In this document: positions 50,305 through 59,769 of the stretch, in pieces | Numbering within the stretch: the stretch's first letter is position 1 | Layout of the letters: each line of letters begins with the position of its first letter | Assembly (NCBI GenBank): GCA_934281515.1 | Contig: CAKQXG010000001.1 | Location: 1-61,900, forward strand | DNA length: 61,900 bases | From: an uncultured Clostridia bacterium | GTDB lineage: Bacteria; Bacillota; Clostridia; Christensenellales; CAG-314 | Direction: 5' to 3' | Notes under the pieces: generated by a model | Database searches by the model: none | Seen by the model: the letters and a program-made list of their open reading frames with translations, nothing else | Told to the model about the DNA's origin: nothing | Made by a program: the position numbers and the translations under genes

Positions 50305-51147
50305 TTACACACCCGAGTATGCACTAAATCCGCCGTCGATAGGCACCACTACGCCCGTAATAAAGGACGCCGCTTCACTGCTGAGCAACAACAACGTTGC
50401 GCCTGTCAATTCGGAGAAGTCGCCGAAACGTCCCATCGGTGTTGCGGCAAGAATCTTTGCCGTGCGTGCCGTTGGAGTGCCGTCCTCGTTGAACAGTAGC
50501 GACTTGTTTTGCGCCGACACAAAGAAACCGGGAGCAATGGCATTGACGCGGATACCCACCTTGGAGAAGTGCACAGCCAACCACTGCGTAAAGTTGCTGA
50601 TTGCTGCCTTGGCACCGCTGTAAGCGGGTATTTTGGTAAGCGGAGTGTAGGCGTTCATGCTGCTGATGTTGAGAATACTGCAACCTTGTTTGCCGATCAT
50701 ATCCTTGGCAAACACCTGCGTAGGCAAAAATGTGCCTGTAAAGTTAAGCCCGAACACAAACTCCACGCCCTTTTGATCAAGGCTGAAGAAGTCGCCCTCT
50801 ACGCTTTGTTCGCCTGCGTATTCGTTGACACATGTTGCGCGCGGATTGTTACCGCCTGCACCGTTTATCAGGATGTCAACCGTACCTAGTTCTTCCGTCA
50901 CGGCATTACGTGCCGCAACGATGCTGTTCTTGTCAAGTACGTTGCACTCGTAGGCACGAGCCACAAGTCCCTTGGCAGTCAGGTTGTCGGCAACCTTTTG
51001 CGCAGCCGCCTTGTTGAGATCCAACAGTGCAACCTTGGCTCCGTTTTGCGCAATCGCATCGGCAAGACCGCCGCAAATTACGCCGCCCGCACCGGTAATA
51101 ACAACCACTTTGTCTTTCAAATCTTTTACTTCAAACGGTATTTTCAT
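50305..51147 (-). CDS. SDR-family fructuronate (mannonate) reductase
   Basis: 280 residues from ATG 51147 with AAGGAA. Short-chain dehydrogenase: nucleotide motif VVVITGAGGVICGGLADAIA, acidic residue after beta-2 (LLDLN, preferring NADH), the NGAGGNNP strand, Ser in ILNISSMNAYTPL, and catalytic YSGAKAA. The insertion around FFSLDQKGVEFVFGLNFTGT is typical of the D-mannonate oxidoreductase group that replaces UxuB in Bacillota. With uxuA just upstream it most likely interconverts fructuronate and mannonate. Confidence 0.88.
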   Translation of the reverse strand: MKIPFEVKDLKDKVVVITGAGGVICGGLADAIAQNGAKVALLDLNKAAAQKVADNLTAKGLVARAYECNVLDKNSIVAARNAVTEELGTVDILINGAGGNNPRATCVNEYAGEQSVEGDFFSLDQKGVEFVFGLNFTGTFLPTQVFAKDMIGKQGCSILNISSMNAYTPLTKIPAYSGAKAAISNFTQWLAVHFSKVGIRVNAIAPGFFVSAQNKSLLFNEDGTPTARTAKILAATPMGRFGDFSELTGATLLLLSSEAASFITGVVVPIDGGFSAYSGV

Positions 51148-51280
51148 GACTATTTCCTTCTTTCTTCCGTTGTTTTGATTTGCCGCACACGGCGACAATT
51201 TTGCCTTGTTTGTTGTTACAATTTGTAGATGTATTTACGTTGTTTTTTTGTCAGTATGTCGACAAAAACACAATACGTAT

Positions 51281-52318
51281 CTAATTTTTTAAATCCTTGG
51301 TTACTGCCTCGAACACACCCGAAAGATATGCTGCGCCAAGTGCGCGGTCATACAATCCGTAGCCGGGTTTAGCGTCCTCGCCCCAGATATTACGCCCGTG
51401 GTCGGGACGTAGGTAACCGTCAAATCCGCCTTCTACAAGAGCCTTGACAATTGCGTAAATATCGACATTGCCGTCTGCGGTTTGGTGACCATTTTCATAG
51501 AAATCCGTATCGTTGGTAAATTTCAGTTGGCGCAAGTGTGCAAAGTAGATACGGCTTGCATACTTGGCTGCCATCTTGGGCAAATCGTTGAAACGTCCCG
51601 CACCAAGACTACCTGTACAAAAAGTGATACCGTTGTGCGGATTGGGTACCGCAGCAAACAACTTGTCGTAGTCGCCTTCTCGTCCTACGATACGGGGCAA
51701 GCCAAAGATATCCCACGGCGGATCGTCGGGGTGTATTGCCATGTTGATGCCCGTTTCGTCGCATGCAGGCATAATTCCGTTAAGGAAGTACACCAAATTG
51801 TCAAACAATTGCTCGTGAGTCATGCCCTCGTAGTCGGCAAGAAGTCCGTTAAGTTGGTCGGGGGTGTAACTTTCGTCCCAACCGGGCAAACGCAGATTGC
51901 GTTTGTCAAGCTTGTTGAAGTCTGCCTCGCTGTAACTAAGGCTTGTCGCGCCGTTGTCGTGCTTGTAGTACAAGTTGGTGCGAAACCAGTCAAACACGGG
52001 CATAAAGTTGTAGCAAATGCACTTTACGCCGTACTTGCCAAGGTTGCGTATATTTTGCGCGTAGTTGGCAATCAGTTTATCTCGCGTGGGTTTGCCAAGT
52101 TTGATGTCCTCGTGCACCGGCACCGACTCGATAACTTCCATTGCCAGTCCTTGCTCGTCACACAGCTGTTTGAGGCGAGCAATTTTGTCGCAGTCCCACA
52201 CTTCGCCGACAGGCACGTCGTACACGGCGGTAACAACGCCCGTCATTCCGGGAATCTGCTTGATGTAACTAAGCGGTATGCAGTCCTTTTCGCCATACCA
52301 TCTAAAAGTCAATTTCAC
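51281..52318 (-). CDS. uxuA: Mannonate dehydratase
   Basis: 345 residues, GTG start at 52318 with GGAGAATTAC upstream. UxuA features: MKLTFRWYGEKDCIPLSYIK at the start, VYDVPVGEVW, ESVPVHEDIKLG, the metal/active-site region MAIHPDDPPWDIFGLPRIVG, ITFCTGSLGAGRFND, YFAHLRQLKF and YLRPDHGRNIWGE. It dehydrates D-mannonate to 2-keto-3-deoxygluconate with Fe/Mn. It follows the CE6 esterase gene by 86 bases and leads into the SDR and eda genes. Confidence 0.96.
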   Translation of the reverse strand: MKLTFRWYGEKDCIPLSYIKQIPGMTGVVTAVYDVPVGEVWDCDKIARLKQLCDEQGLAMEVIESVPVHEDIKLGKPTRDKLIANYAQNIRNLGKYGVKCICYNFMPVFDWFRTNLYYKHDNGATSLSYSEADFNKLDKRNLRLPGWDESYTPDQLNGLLADYEGMTHEQLFDNLVYFLNGIMPACDETGINMAIHPDDPPWDIFGLPRIVGREGDYDKLFAAVPNPHNGITFCTGSLGAGRFNDLPKMAAKYASRIYFAHLRQLKFTNDTDFYENGHQTADGNVDIYAIVKALVEGGFDGYLRPDHGRNIWGEDAKPGYGLYDRALGAAYLSGVFEAVTKDLKN

Positions 52319-52404
52319 CGTAATTCTCCAAAATCTGTCATTAGTTTTGCCTTGTTTTGTGTCAGTATTTGCTCGCAGTCGGCATTGCCGAAATTGCGCA
52401 AATA

Positions 52405-53415
52405 TCAGTTGGAAGTATACGCCAGCGAGATATCGAACTTGTCTGCCAACGTTACATCTTCGCCAAGCTTAAAAGGCTTGCATTCGGGGTATTTGCCGGA
52501 TGCAAAATATTTTGCGGTGTTTACGCCTGCGTCATAGCCTGCCACGTTGTAGATACCCTGATGAAAATGCGGATCGTCACGCATGTTCAACGGCACGTTG
52601 CGAAACTTGACCGACACCAGTACGCAATTGTTAGTTGTCTGTCCGCAATAGGCAATCATGTCGTTTGCCAACGTTTGCTTGTTGGCGTTTATTGCATTGT
52701 TTGCGTACTCGCTGTGAGTGATTACAAAACAATTGCTTACGCCGTAGTTGTTGCCAAGGTCGGCAAGTCCGTCCACCATCAGTTGAACTGCGGCAAAGTA
52801 CTCGAAGCCGTCATTGACATATTTGTTAGCGTCCTTTTCGCCCTGACACCATGCCATAAACACACGATTGACCTTGTATTCGTTGGCGGTAAGGTAGTCG
52901 ATTGCGCCAATAAGTCTGCGTTTTGCTTCGTCGAAATAGGCAAAATTCGTATCGGCATAGGGACTGCCTTGAGGTTGCCACTGCATTACCGACGTCGCAC
53001 CTACGCTTGCAGACACGCACACAAGGGGCGTTTTCGTCTGCTCGTAGTAGCCTTCGACAAAGGCAGATATCAAACTGCCCGACTTCTTGCCGTCGCCGTT
53101 CTGTCCCACATCCTGCAACGCTTCATTGTTCTCCGTCGCGCCGAACGGTTCCTGCACGGGGTACAGTTTGGACGGGTCGGACACGGCGCGAAACTCGTAA
53201 CCGCGCCCTTCGCCGACCACGACAGAATCTTGCGCTTCGCCGCGCCCTGCCATGTTGGACTGTCCCATAAAGATACATACGTCAACTTTTTTGTCATCCT
53301 TGTTGTCGGTGTCGGGTGTCACATCGTCGCACCCGACAAGGACAAACAGGCTAAAAGCACAGCAAAAAGCCAATACGTATGCAAAAATTCGCTTCAAAAA
53401 AGTTTGATTCATCAT
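52405..53415 (-). CDS. CE6-type acetylesterase lipoprotein (SGNH)
   Basis: 336 residues. Lipoprotein signal with cleavage at LVGC (Cys about 29), then an SGNH hydrolase of the sialate-O-acetylesterase/CE6 kind: nucleophile Ser in IFMGQSNMAGRGEA, the SASVGATSVMQW oxyanion strand, MAWCQGEKDA, and the Asp-His pair in DDPHFHQGIYNV. It should deacetylate xylan or similar glycans at the cell surface. GAGGTG precedes two successive ATGs (53415, 53412); the second has better spacing. It starts 12 bases after the GH3 stop and feeds the uronate genes downstream. Confidence 0.87.
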   Translation of the reverse strand: MMNQTFLKRIFAYVLAFCCAFSLFVLVGCDDVTPDTDNKDDKKVDVCIFMGQSNMAGRGEAQDSVVVGEGRGYEFRAVSDPSKLYPVQEPFGATENNEALQDVGQNGDGKKSGSLISAFVEGYYEQTKTPLVCVSASVGATSVMQWQPQGSPYADTNFAYFDEAKRRLIGAIDYLTANEYKVNRVFMAWCQGEKDANKYVNDGFEYFAAVQLMVDGLADLGNNYGVSNCFVITHSEYANNAINANKQTLANDMIAYCGQTTNNCVLVSVKFRNVPLNMRDDPHFHQGIYNVAGYDAGVNTAKYFASGKYPECKPFKLGEDVTLADKFDISLAYTSN

Positions 53416-53427
53416 TGCACCTCGTTG

Positions 53428-56400
53428 CTAAGCTTTCTTGCGTAGCAGCAGTCTTGATACCACTACAAAAGCAACGCTTGCGGCAAGCAGCACATACCCT
53501 GCAATGGTAGCAACCTTGATTGCCGTCTGCCATGCCGGGGTCACATTGACAACCACCATGTCGCTTGTCATCATGTTCATTGCGCTACTACGTGCGACAA
53601 CATACAGTATACGGTGCGCCGCATCGCGCATCTGCCAGGCAAACTTGCCGTAGCCTTGTCCGTATGCGTTAAAGTCGTTTGTAACTCCGTCGTAGGTTTT
53701 GTTGCTTGCAACAACCGTACCGTCGGGCAGATCGTTGCCGTACATCACGCCTGCGATGGGATTCATGTAGGCGTTTTTCTCCACCTTGGTGTAGAAGTCG
53801 CTGATGACAAATCCGTTCATGCCCAGTTCGCCGCGCAGTACGGTGTTGCAGAAGCCTTGTGCACTGCTCCATCTTGTGCCCATACGGTTGAGACCGGTCA
53901 TTACGCCCATCATCTTCATTTCGTCGCCGAAGCGAATACACAACTCAATCGGCATCAGGTACAGTTCTCTGATTGTCTGTTCGTTTGCCCAGGTTGCTCC
54001 TGCATGACGGTTGGTTTCCTGCTCGTTCAGCAACGCGTGTTTAAGTATCACAAACACACCTTTGCTTTGCGTGCCCTTGACTTCTGCCGCACATGCCATA
54101 CCCGTCAGATAACCGTCTTCGCTGTAATACTCGAAGTTACGTCCGCAGTATGCTCCGCGGTGCAGGTTGACGCCGTAGCCATAAATGCCCGACAGTCCTG
54201 CCCACAAGCTCTCTTCGCCGATTTGTTCGCCAAGGCGCTCGGCAAGTTCGGTGTTGAACGTACTTGCCACAAGTCCGTTGCAGCAGAAGAAGTTGGGATA
54301 TTCTTCTACGCCGCCCTTTACCTTGGCAAAACCTTCAAACGCCGCGCCGCTGTTGTTAAAGCCGTAGTTACTGTTATTGATGTCGTCGCCGGGAACGGGT
54401 CCCACTGCGCCGTTAAACTGAACCGTCTTGGGTGCGCTGATGGACTCGATAGACTCCGTCAGGCGCAAACCGTTACTCAAAAATGCGCACAACTCGTCCC
54501 ACGTGACGTTGTCCATCAGTTCTTCCCACAAGGGGTTGTCGTAGTCAATCAGATTGCCTTCTTCGTCGGCGCGTAGCAGTACCAACATCTTACCGTTGCT
54601 CTCGCCGATGGAGGGATACTCCACATCGTCCTGTTGCGGAACGGGGGTTTTGTGATCCTCTGCAAGTTGTTCGGTAGCGGTAAGGCTGACCGTCTTTGCC
54701 GTGGTGCCTTCCCAATCGATACGGGTCGTATACACCTGCGCACGTTCGTCGTCACTGAAACCTTCGTACAAACGGTAGTCAACGTTGTCAAATTGATTGG
54801 TGATTTTGTCCACGCCGTAGTTGGCGATTTCGCCGTCGTAGCGTGCCTTGAAATTGGCGTTTGCCGCCTTGATTGTGTCGTTGGTGGCGTACTTGGTGTT
54901 GTTAAACTCTATGTGAGTGCTCCACACCGCCGCACTGTTGCCGTCGCCGTCCATACGACTGTTAGTCGCCTTGGTGACGCCCTTTGCGGCAAGAATGTTG
55001 TTTACCGCCCGATGCGCACCGTCGGCAACGGTCAGGTAGTACAGGTCGCTTGCGCTCGACGAGCCTATGACGTAAGTTTTGGCATAGTTGGCATCGTAGC
55101 TTGCAAACATGCGCTCGGACACGGTAAGTGTAAGCACATCGCTCTCGCCGCCCTTCAGAGTCTTTGTCTTGCCGTATGCAACAAGTTCCACTGCCGCCTT
55201 TTCGATGCCGTGTTCCTTGTCGTACTGCGTGTATGGCTTTTGCAGATACACCTGCACTACGTGTTTTGCCGCAACCGTACCTGTGTTCTTTACCGTGACG
55301 GTAAGATTGTAACTGACGGAGTTATCCTTGTTGATAAAGTGTTCCACGTTGTCAAGCGTGGTGTCAAACTGCGTGTAGCTTAGTCCGTAGCCGAACGGAT
55401 AGGCAACCGTGCTGCCGTAGTTAAACTCTCCCACATTGTCGACATTGTTGACATAGTCCTCGTAGCGTGTTTCGGTGTAACGGTAGCCGTTGTAGATACC
55501 TTCCTGATAGGCGACATAAGTGCGGTTGCAGTCGTCGCGCAAACCTTGCAACACGCTGCTGTTTTCGTACTCGTAGTTGCCGTAATTAGTCATTACCGGG
55601 TTGAGATCGTTGTCCGTCCAGTAGGTATCGGACAGTTTGCCCGACGGAGCAATTTCACCCGTCAGTACGCGCCCGATAGCCTTGGTACCCGTGGAACCGA
55701 CCATGCCGCACCACAATACTGCGTCAACGCCGTAGTCGGGATTGTCGGCAAAGTCGCAAGCAACGGGATTTGCCGAGTTGAGCAACACTACGATCTTGCC
55801 TATAGTTCCGTTGCTCTTGAGCTTTTTAAGGTTGGCAAGCACATCACGTTCATTTGCGCCGAGTTTAAGGTAATCGGTGCTTTCGTTGTGCGTAAAGTCT
55901 GCGTTTTCGCCGCCGTTACGAGATACGACAAGTATTGCCGCGTCGCTCTTGACGCTTGCGTCGGATGGCAATGCGCTCCACGGAGCGTCCTTTAACGTAA
56001 ATGTCGCGCTTTGATCACGGTTGCCGATAAGGTAACTATACTTGGTGCCGTTGACGTCCTTTATTTTACCTTGCCAATACTCGGTGTGTTGGATGTACCA
56101 GTTCCACAAGCCCTCGTTCACTTTCAAGCCGCTTGATTCCAATCCGTCCTTCAGATTGACGGCGTTTTTGGCTACGTTTTCCGTAAGGTTACTGCTCGAT
56201 CCGCTGCCTGCATGCACAAAAGTTACACTGTTTGCGCTGTACAAGCTGACGCTTTGACCACTTGAAAGGGGTAAAGCGTTGTTTTCATTTTTAAGCAATA
56301 CCATGCCTTCGGCAACGGTTTCTTCGTTTATCGCTTCGCTTGCGTTGCGCAACTCTACAACGCTGTCGTACTTGGTGTCGTAGTAGTTGACGGGTTCGGC

Positions 56401-56553
56401 GTCGCCCTTTTTGACAATCTTTTGCGTGGACGCGCCCAAAAACGAGTTGATTGCGCTTGCGTTGGCATTGGCGATTGCGCCGCCCACGGTAAGCAAACCC
56501 ACAAGCACGGCAAGTACGTTACAAATGATTTTTGACAAAAGTTTGGTTTTCAT
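53428..56553 (-). CDS. Membrane-anchored, domain-inverted GH3 enzyme (locus B)
   Basis: 1041 residues. N-terminal span (about 8-30) and C-terminal span (about 1010-1034) with the enzyme outside. The inverted order matches locus A: sandwich domain first (EGMVLLKNENNALPLSSGQS), fibronectin-like domain after YPFGYGLSYTQFD, then the TIM barrel with VILKHALLNEQETNRHAG and ELGMNGFVISDFY, whose Asp is the expected nucleophile. Cleaves terminal beta-linked sugars. The start overlaps the upstream tetraspan gene (ATGA). The acetylesterase and uronate genes follow closely, suggesting xylan- or glucuronoxylan-type substrates, an inference from neighbours. Confidence 0.86.
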   Translation of the reverse strand: MKTKLLSKIICNVLAVLVGLLTVGGAIANANASAINSFLGASTQKIVKKGDAEPVNYYDTKYDSVVELRNASEAINEETVAEGMVLLKNENNALPLSSGQSVSLYSANSVTFVHAGSGSSSNLTENVAKNAVNLKDGLESSGLKVNEGLWNWYIQHTEYWQGKIKDVNGTKYSYLIGNRDQSATFTLKDAPWSALPSDASVKSDAAILVVSRNGGENADFTHNESTDYLKLGANERDVLANLKKLKSNGTIGKIVVLLNSANPVACDFADNPDYGVDAVLWCGMVGSTGTKAIGRVLTGEIAPSGKLSDTYWTDNDLNPVMTNYGNYEYENSSVLQGLRDDCNRTYVAYQEGIYNGYRYTETRYEDYVNNVDNVGEFNYGSTVAYPFGYGLSYTQFDTTLDNVEHFINKDNSVSYNLTVTVKNTGTVAAKHVVQVYLQKPYTQYDKEHGIEKAAVELVAYGKTKTLKGGESDVLTLTVSERMFASYDANYAKTYVIGSSSASDLYYLTVADGAHRAVNNILAAKGVTKATNSRMDGDGNSAAVWSTHIEFNNTKYATNDTIKAANANFKARYDGEIANYGVDKITNQFDNVDYRLYEGFSDDERAQVYTTRIDWEGTTAKTVSLTATEQLAEDHKTPVPQQDDVEYPSIGESNGKMLVLLRADEEGNLIDYDNPLWEELMDNVTWDELCAFLSNGLRLTESIESISAPKTVQFNGAVGPVPGDDINNSNYGFNNSGAAFEGFAKVKGGVEEYPNFFCCNGLVASTFNTELAERLGEQIGEESLWAGLSGIYGYGVNLHRGAYCGRNFEYYSEDGYLTGMACAAEVKGTQSKGVFVILKHALLNEQETNRHAGATWANEQTIRELYLMPIELCIRFGDEMKMMGVMTGLNRMGTRWSSAQGFCNTVLRGELGMNGFVISDFYTKVEKNAYMNPIAGVMYGNDLPDGTVVASNKTYDGVTNDFNAYGQGYGKFAWQMRDAAHRILYVVARSSAMNMMTSDMVVVNVTPAWQTAIKVATIAGYVLLAASVAFVVVSRLLLRKKA

Positions 56554-57104
56554 TCCGCGCCCTCCTCGCTTGTCTGATCGTCGGCGGCTGCGTCGACGTC
56601 GGCAAAGCTTTGGCTTTGGTCAGCGTTGTCTTCGACTATTTGTGCCGCGACAACATTGTCTTGCTTCAGGTACACCGCCACATTCGCCGCGACGGTTGCC
56701 ACAAGTGACAGCAATATGCACGCCACATAATCCTTGCGCAGCGCGGCAAAACTTGCGGCATTGATACCGCCGTAAAACACGTCGGCAAGGTACATGTAGC
56801 TTGCATTGATAAACAGCAACAGTCCCACAAAATTGCACGCGGCAAGCACCACAGAGGCGTAGGGTGAGCTGTAATGAGACAGCGAAGCCACCACAAATAC
56901 TGCCACGCCGACAATAGCCAACGCCACGGCAAGCGGATCGTAGTACGCCGTACTGCCGTAACTAGCCTTGTACAGCGCGGCTTGAACCACGGTCAGTACT
57001 GCCGAAGCCAACCCCACGTAAAAACCCGCACGCTTGTGCGTAACGGTGTTTTTAACTTCCTGTCCGATGTTGCTCAAAACATCGTTTTTTACTTGAGAAG
57101 CCAT
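56550..57104 (-). CDS. Four-helix membrane protein paired with GH3 (locus B)
   Basis: 184 residues. ATG at 57104 with AAGGAG. Four hydrophobic segments (about 27-46, 58-76, 85-103, 125-145) and an acidic, Ala/Asp-rich cytoplasmic tail (about 150-184). The first span opens KRAGFYVGLASAVLTV, like the partner in locus A. Here it precedes its GH3 gene and overlaps it by four bases, while in locus A the order is reversed; conserved pairing with swapped order supports a physical link. No family recognised. Confidence 0.65.
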   Translation of the reverse strand: MASQVKNDVLSNIGQEVKNTVTHKRAGFYVGLASAVLTVVQAALYKASYGSTAYYDPLAVALAIVGVAVFVVASLSHYSSPYASVVLAACNFVGLLLFINASYMYLADVFYGGINAASFAALRKDYVACILLSLVATVAANVAVYLKQDNVVAAQIVEDNADQSQSFADVDAAADDQTSEEGAE

Positions 57105-57180
57105 AATTTCAGTTACTCCTTGTTTGTATTTTAAGTCGTTTGGACTAAAAATTCATCTTGTTGTACATTCGGTTGCACGT

Positions 57181-59199
57181 CTAGAAACCAAGTGTTTTCA
57201 AAAAGCTTGTTGCATGCGCCACCCACACGCTTGCATCGGCGCATTGCCATGCCGTGCCCAGTCCGTGATTGGTCAAGCCGCCGTCGCTAAACACGTCCGA
57301 CACGTTGTTTACGCCCTTGGCGGTAAGTGCATCGGCAAAGCCATTGGTGTTGATACTGCCGACGGTTTTGTCGCCGTAGTGGCACCACAAGTAACAGGGC
57401 GCAGTGTCGGCGGTTACGTTGGCAACGGAATTGTACTCTGTAAGTATGTCGCTGTTGCCGCCGCCAAATACCGAAGCCGTACCCTTGTGCGACGTATTGC
57501 CTGTCAGGTTGGTTACGGCATAGCACAGCACGCCTGCATTTACCTTGGCAGAAACGCCGTCAACGCTGTCGGCTTTGTAGTTGGGGTTGCCCACTGTAAA
57601 ACCGCCCTTGGTAAGCAATACCGACGCGAGATGTCCGCCTGCCGAGTAGCCTTGCACAGCGATTTTGTCGGGGTTGACGCCCCACTTTGCCGCATTGGCA
57701 CGCACAAGTTTTACCGCACGTGTGCCGTCGGCAAGTATCTGGCGGTAGTCGACAGCACTGTCAACCGCCGTTGTACGGTAGTTTACTACAAATACCGATA
57801 TGCCTGCCGCATTGTAAAGCGGAGCAATTGCACCGGACTCCTTTTGATCGCCGTCGTTGTCCGCACCGCCCTTGTCGGTCGCGTTGCTGAGGTGATTGTA
57901 ACCGCCGCCGGGGAACACCACCACCGCGCCACCCGTAGGATTTGCGGCAATGTAGGGCGTTACAAAGCAGTAGTCGTGGCAATCGTTATCGTCGTCGTAC
58001 GGAACGTTGTCATTGTCGTACAGGTACATTTTGTCCTGTCCGCTCGCCGTCACGACGTTGTTTTCCACAAGGTTGGCAATCACGTTGTCAATCGTTTGTT
58101 GGCTTACGCCTATCTTCAAAAACAAGTCGTTTGCACGTTGTTGCAAGGTGTCGCCGTCGTAGTCGTTCAAACCGAAGTAGGTGTTGTACTTGTTGGACGG
58201 AGACTTGGTGTCGCCGATGTTGCCGAAGTTGCTGAACAGGTAGTCGACAAGCAGGTCGTGAGCGTTCATGCCGCACAGTGCGCCGATAAGGTAACTGACC
58301 ATGCCCGTGCGGTCGGTGCCGATGTTGCAGTGATACACAAGAGGCAGGTTGCTTTTGTCGGCAATCAGTTCCATCAGTTGTTTGAGTTCTTCCTTGCCGT
58401 CGTCAAGCATGTCCGAACCGCCGCTGAAAGGCAACGCCACGTAGTTTACGCCTTCCACTACGCTTGCAAGCTCTGTGCCCTCGGGGTAACCGTTGCGGTT
58501 GTCCAGGCGGAAGTCGACTTCCGCCTTGACTCCGAGTTGTTCGGTTACAACGCTTTTGCCATTGGCTGTAATCTCGGGCATGACTTGGTCGGGTTCGACA
58601 TACTTCACTTCTTTGCCGTTTTCGTCAAGTTTGTAGCTGGCATTCCAACGCGCACTGCGGTACAACACGCCTTGCTTGATACGTTGTCCGCTTGCCGTAA
58701 TCCAACCGCCGACATCGCGGAAGTTGGTAACGCCGTCCACATACAGGTTGCGCGGACCGTTTGCGGCTGTGGCAAACGTACCGATATCCGAAGTCACTCC
58801 GCCGGCAGTAACACGCCAGTAGTAGGTTGTGGCAATCTTCAAGTTGTATACTTGTACTGTTGTTTGTGTCACGTTAAAGGTGCGCTTTGTTGCAAAATCA
58901 TTGGTCTCGGACAACTCGACAGTGTAGTTGTCGCAAGCCTTACTTACCGTCCATTTCAACTCCACGGCGTTGGGGCGAGATAACTCGGTATGCCCGTTGA
59001 CTTCGTCCAACTCTTCGTTGGGAACGTAGTTGCTGCCGAACACCGATGCGAGATACAGAGTTTGCAAGTCGGCGTGGAAATCCACGGGGTCGGAATACGT
59101 GGCAAGGGTGATTGTAACATTGCCGTTACAAGCGAACAAACCGAGCAGGCATGAAAAGCAAAGTACAGAAACAATCAGGATGGAAATTTTTTTGTTCAT
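57181..59199 (-). CDS. Lipoprotein fusing a tyrosine-phosphatase-like and an esterase domain
   Basis: 672 residues; ATG at 59199 with GGAGA. Lipoprotein signal ending LGLFAC. A fibronectin-like domain (about 60-145, TTYYWRVTAGGV) is followed by a Tyr-phosphatase-3-like domain (about 150-400) with TNFRDVGGWITASGQRI and the CX5R signature HCNIGTDRTG. The C-terminal ~270 residues are an alpha/beta hydrolase of the acetyl/feruloyl-xylan esterase kind: VVFPGGGYNHLS, nucleophile Ser in VQGYSAGGHLAS, and a late GLGTAW His. Both enzymes would be outside the cell. Fusion of these two activities is unusual; glycan phosphate and ester removal is one possibility. Confidence 0.82.
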   Translation of the reverse strand: MNKKISILIVSVLCFSCLLGLFACNGNVTITLATYSDPVDFHADLQTLYLASVFGSNYVPNEELDEVNGHTELSRPNAVELKWTVSKACDNYTVELSETNDFATKRTFNVTQTTVQVYNLKIATTYYWRVTAGGVTSDIGTFATAANGPRNLYVDGVTNFRDVGGWITASGQRIKQGVLYRSARWNASYKLDENGKEVKYVEPDQVMPEITANGKSVVTEQLGVKAEVDFRLDNRNGYPEGTELASVVEGVNYVALPFSGGSDMLDDGKEELKQLMELIADKSNLPLVYHCNIGTDRTGMVSYLIGALCGMNAHDLLVDYLFSNFGNIGDTKSPSNKYNTYFGLNDYDGDTLQQRANDLFLKIGVSQQTIDNVIANLVENNVVTASGQDKMYLYDNDNVPYDDDNDCHDYCFVTPYIAANPTGGAVVVFPGGGYNHLSNATDKGGADNDGDQKESGAIAPLYNAAGISVFVVNYRTTAVDSAVDYRQILADGTRAVKLVRANAAKWGVNPDKIAVQGYSAGGHLASVLLTKGGFTVGNPNYKADSVDGVSAKVNAGVLCYAVTNLTGNTSHKGTASVFGGGNSDILTEYNSVANVTADTAPCYLWCHYGDKTVGSINTNGFADALTAKGVNNVSDVFSDGGLTNHGLGTAWQCADASVWVAHATSFLKTLGF

Positions 59200-59209
59200 A
59201 TTGGTCTCC

Positions 59210-59262
59210 GTTAGGTTATTTTCTGTTAGGTTAAGTTTGTTAGGTTATTTTTGTTAGTTAAG
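59210..59262. repeat. Tandem GTTAGGTTA repeats in a leader
   Basis: Four units of GTTAGGTTA or GTTAGTTA separated by 4-8 bases of T-rich or AAG sequence. On the minus strand they are AACCTAAC units that end in the ribosome site (CTAACGGAGA) of the phosphatase/esterase gene. Confidence 0.75.
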
Positions 59263-59270
59263 TGTCAGTC

Positions 59271-59395
59271 GCCAAGGTGTCACCAAGCGAAAAACGCACT
59301 GATGGCTCCCTCCGGTCGGAGCAAAGAAGTCGACTAAAACGAAATTTCCCAGCCGTGCCCTCCCTCCGAGGTTTTCTTTTTGGTGACACCTTGCC
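59271..59395. repeat. Inverted-repeat element with dispersed repeat copy 2
   Basis: Arms GCCAAGGTGTCACCAA (59271-59286) and TTGGTGACACCTTGCC (59380-59395) pair at 15 of 16 positions. Between them lies 59315-59378, the second copy of the repeat at 49288-49351. The element has the look of a small non-coding mobile or structured-RNA unit. Confidence 0.65.
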
Positions 59396-59769
59396 AACCG
59401 CCACAAAAATCGTGCGACTAGTTCAACAAAAGGTTCACACGAAAAGCGACAGTAGCTAATAAGGGGTAACTAAGTATCAACAACTTTCTCCAACATTTTA
59501 TTAAACGCCCACCGTGCACACAAAAGCGGTGAGCACTCCACTGCCCCGACCGCCCACCCCAATTTGATATAACGTAGCAGAGCAACGGCAACAAGTTCTT
59601 TACAGTGGCAAAATTTAGTTGCGTACAAGTAGATGTCAGCTTAATCGCTTTCTCATTCGGGGCAACCTGACGTTGACGACTAGTTGTGGCGGCTCACTCT
59701 ACTTGCCCCACCGGCGAGGTGCGGATGGGGGGGGGCAGGAGCGCACAAAGACGGCGCGGCAATGTTCAA

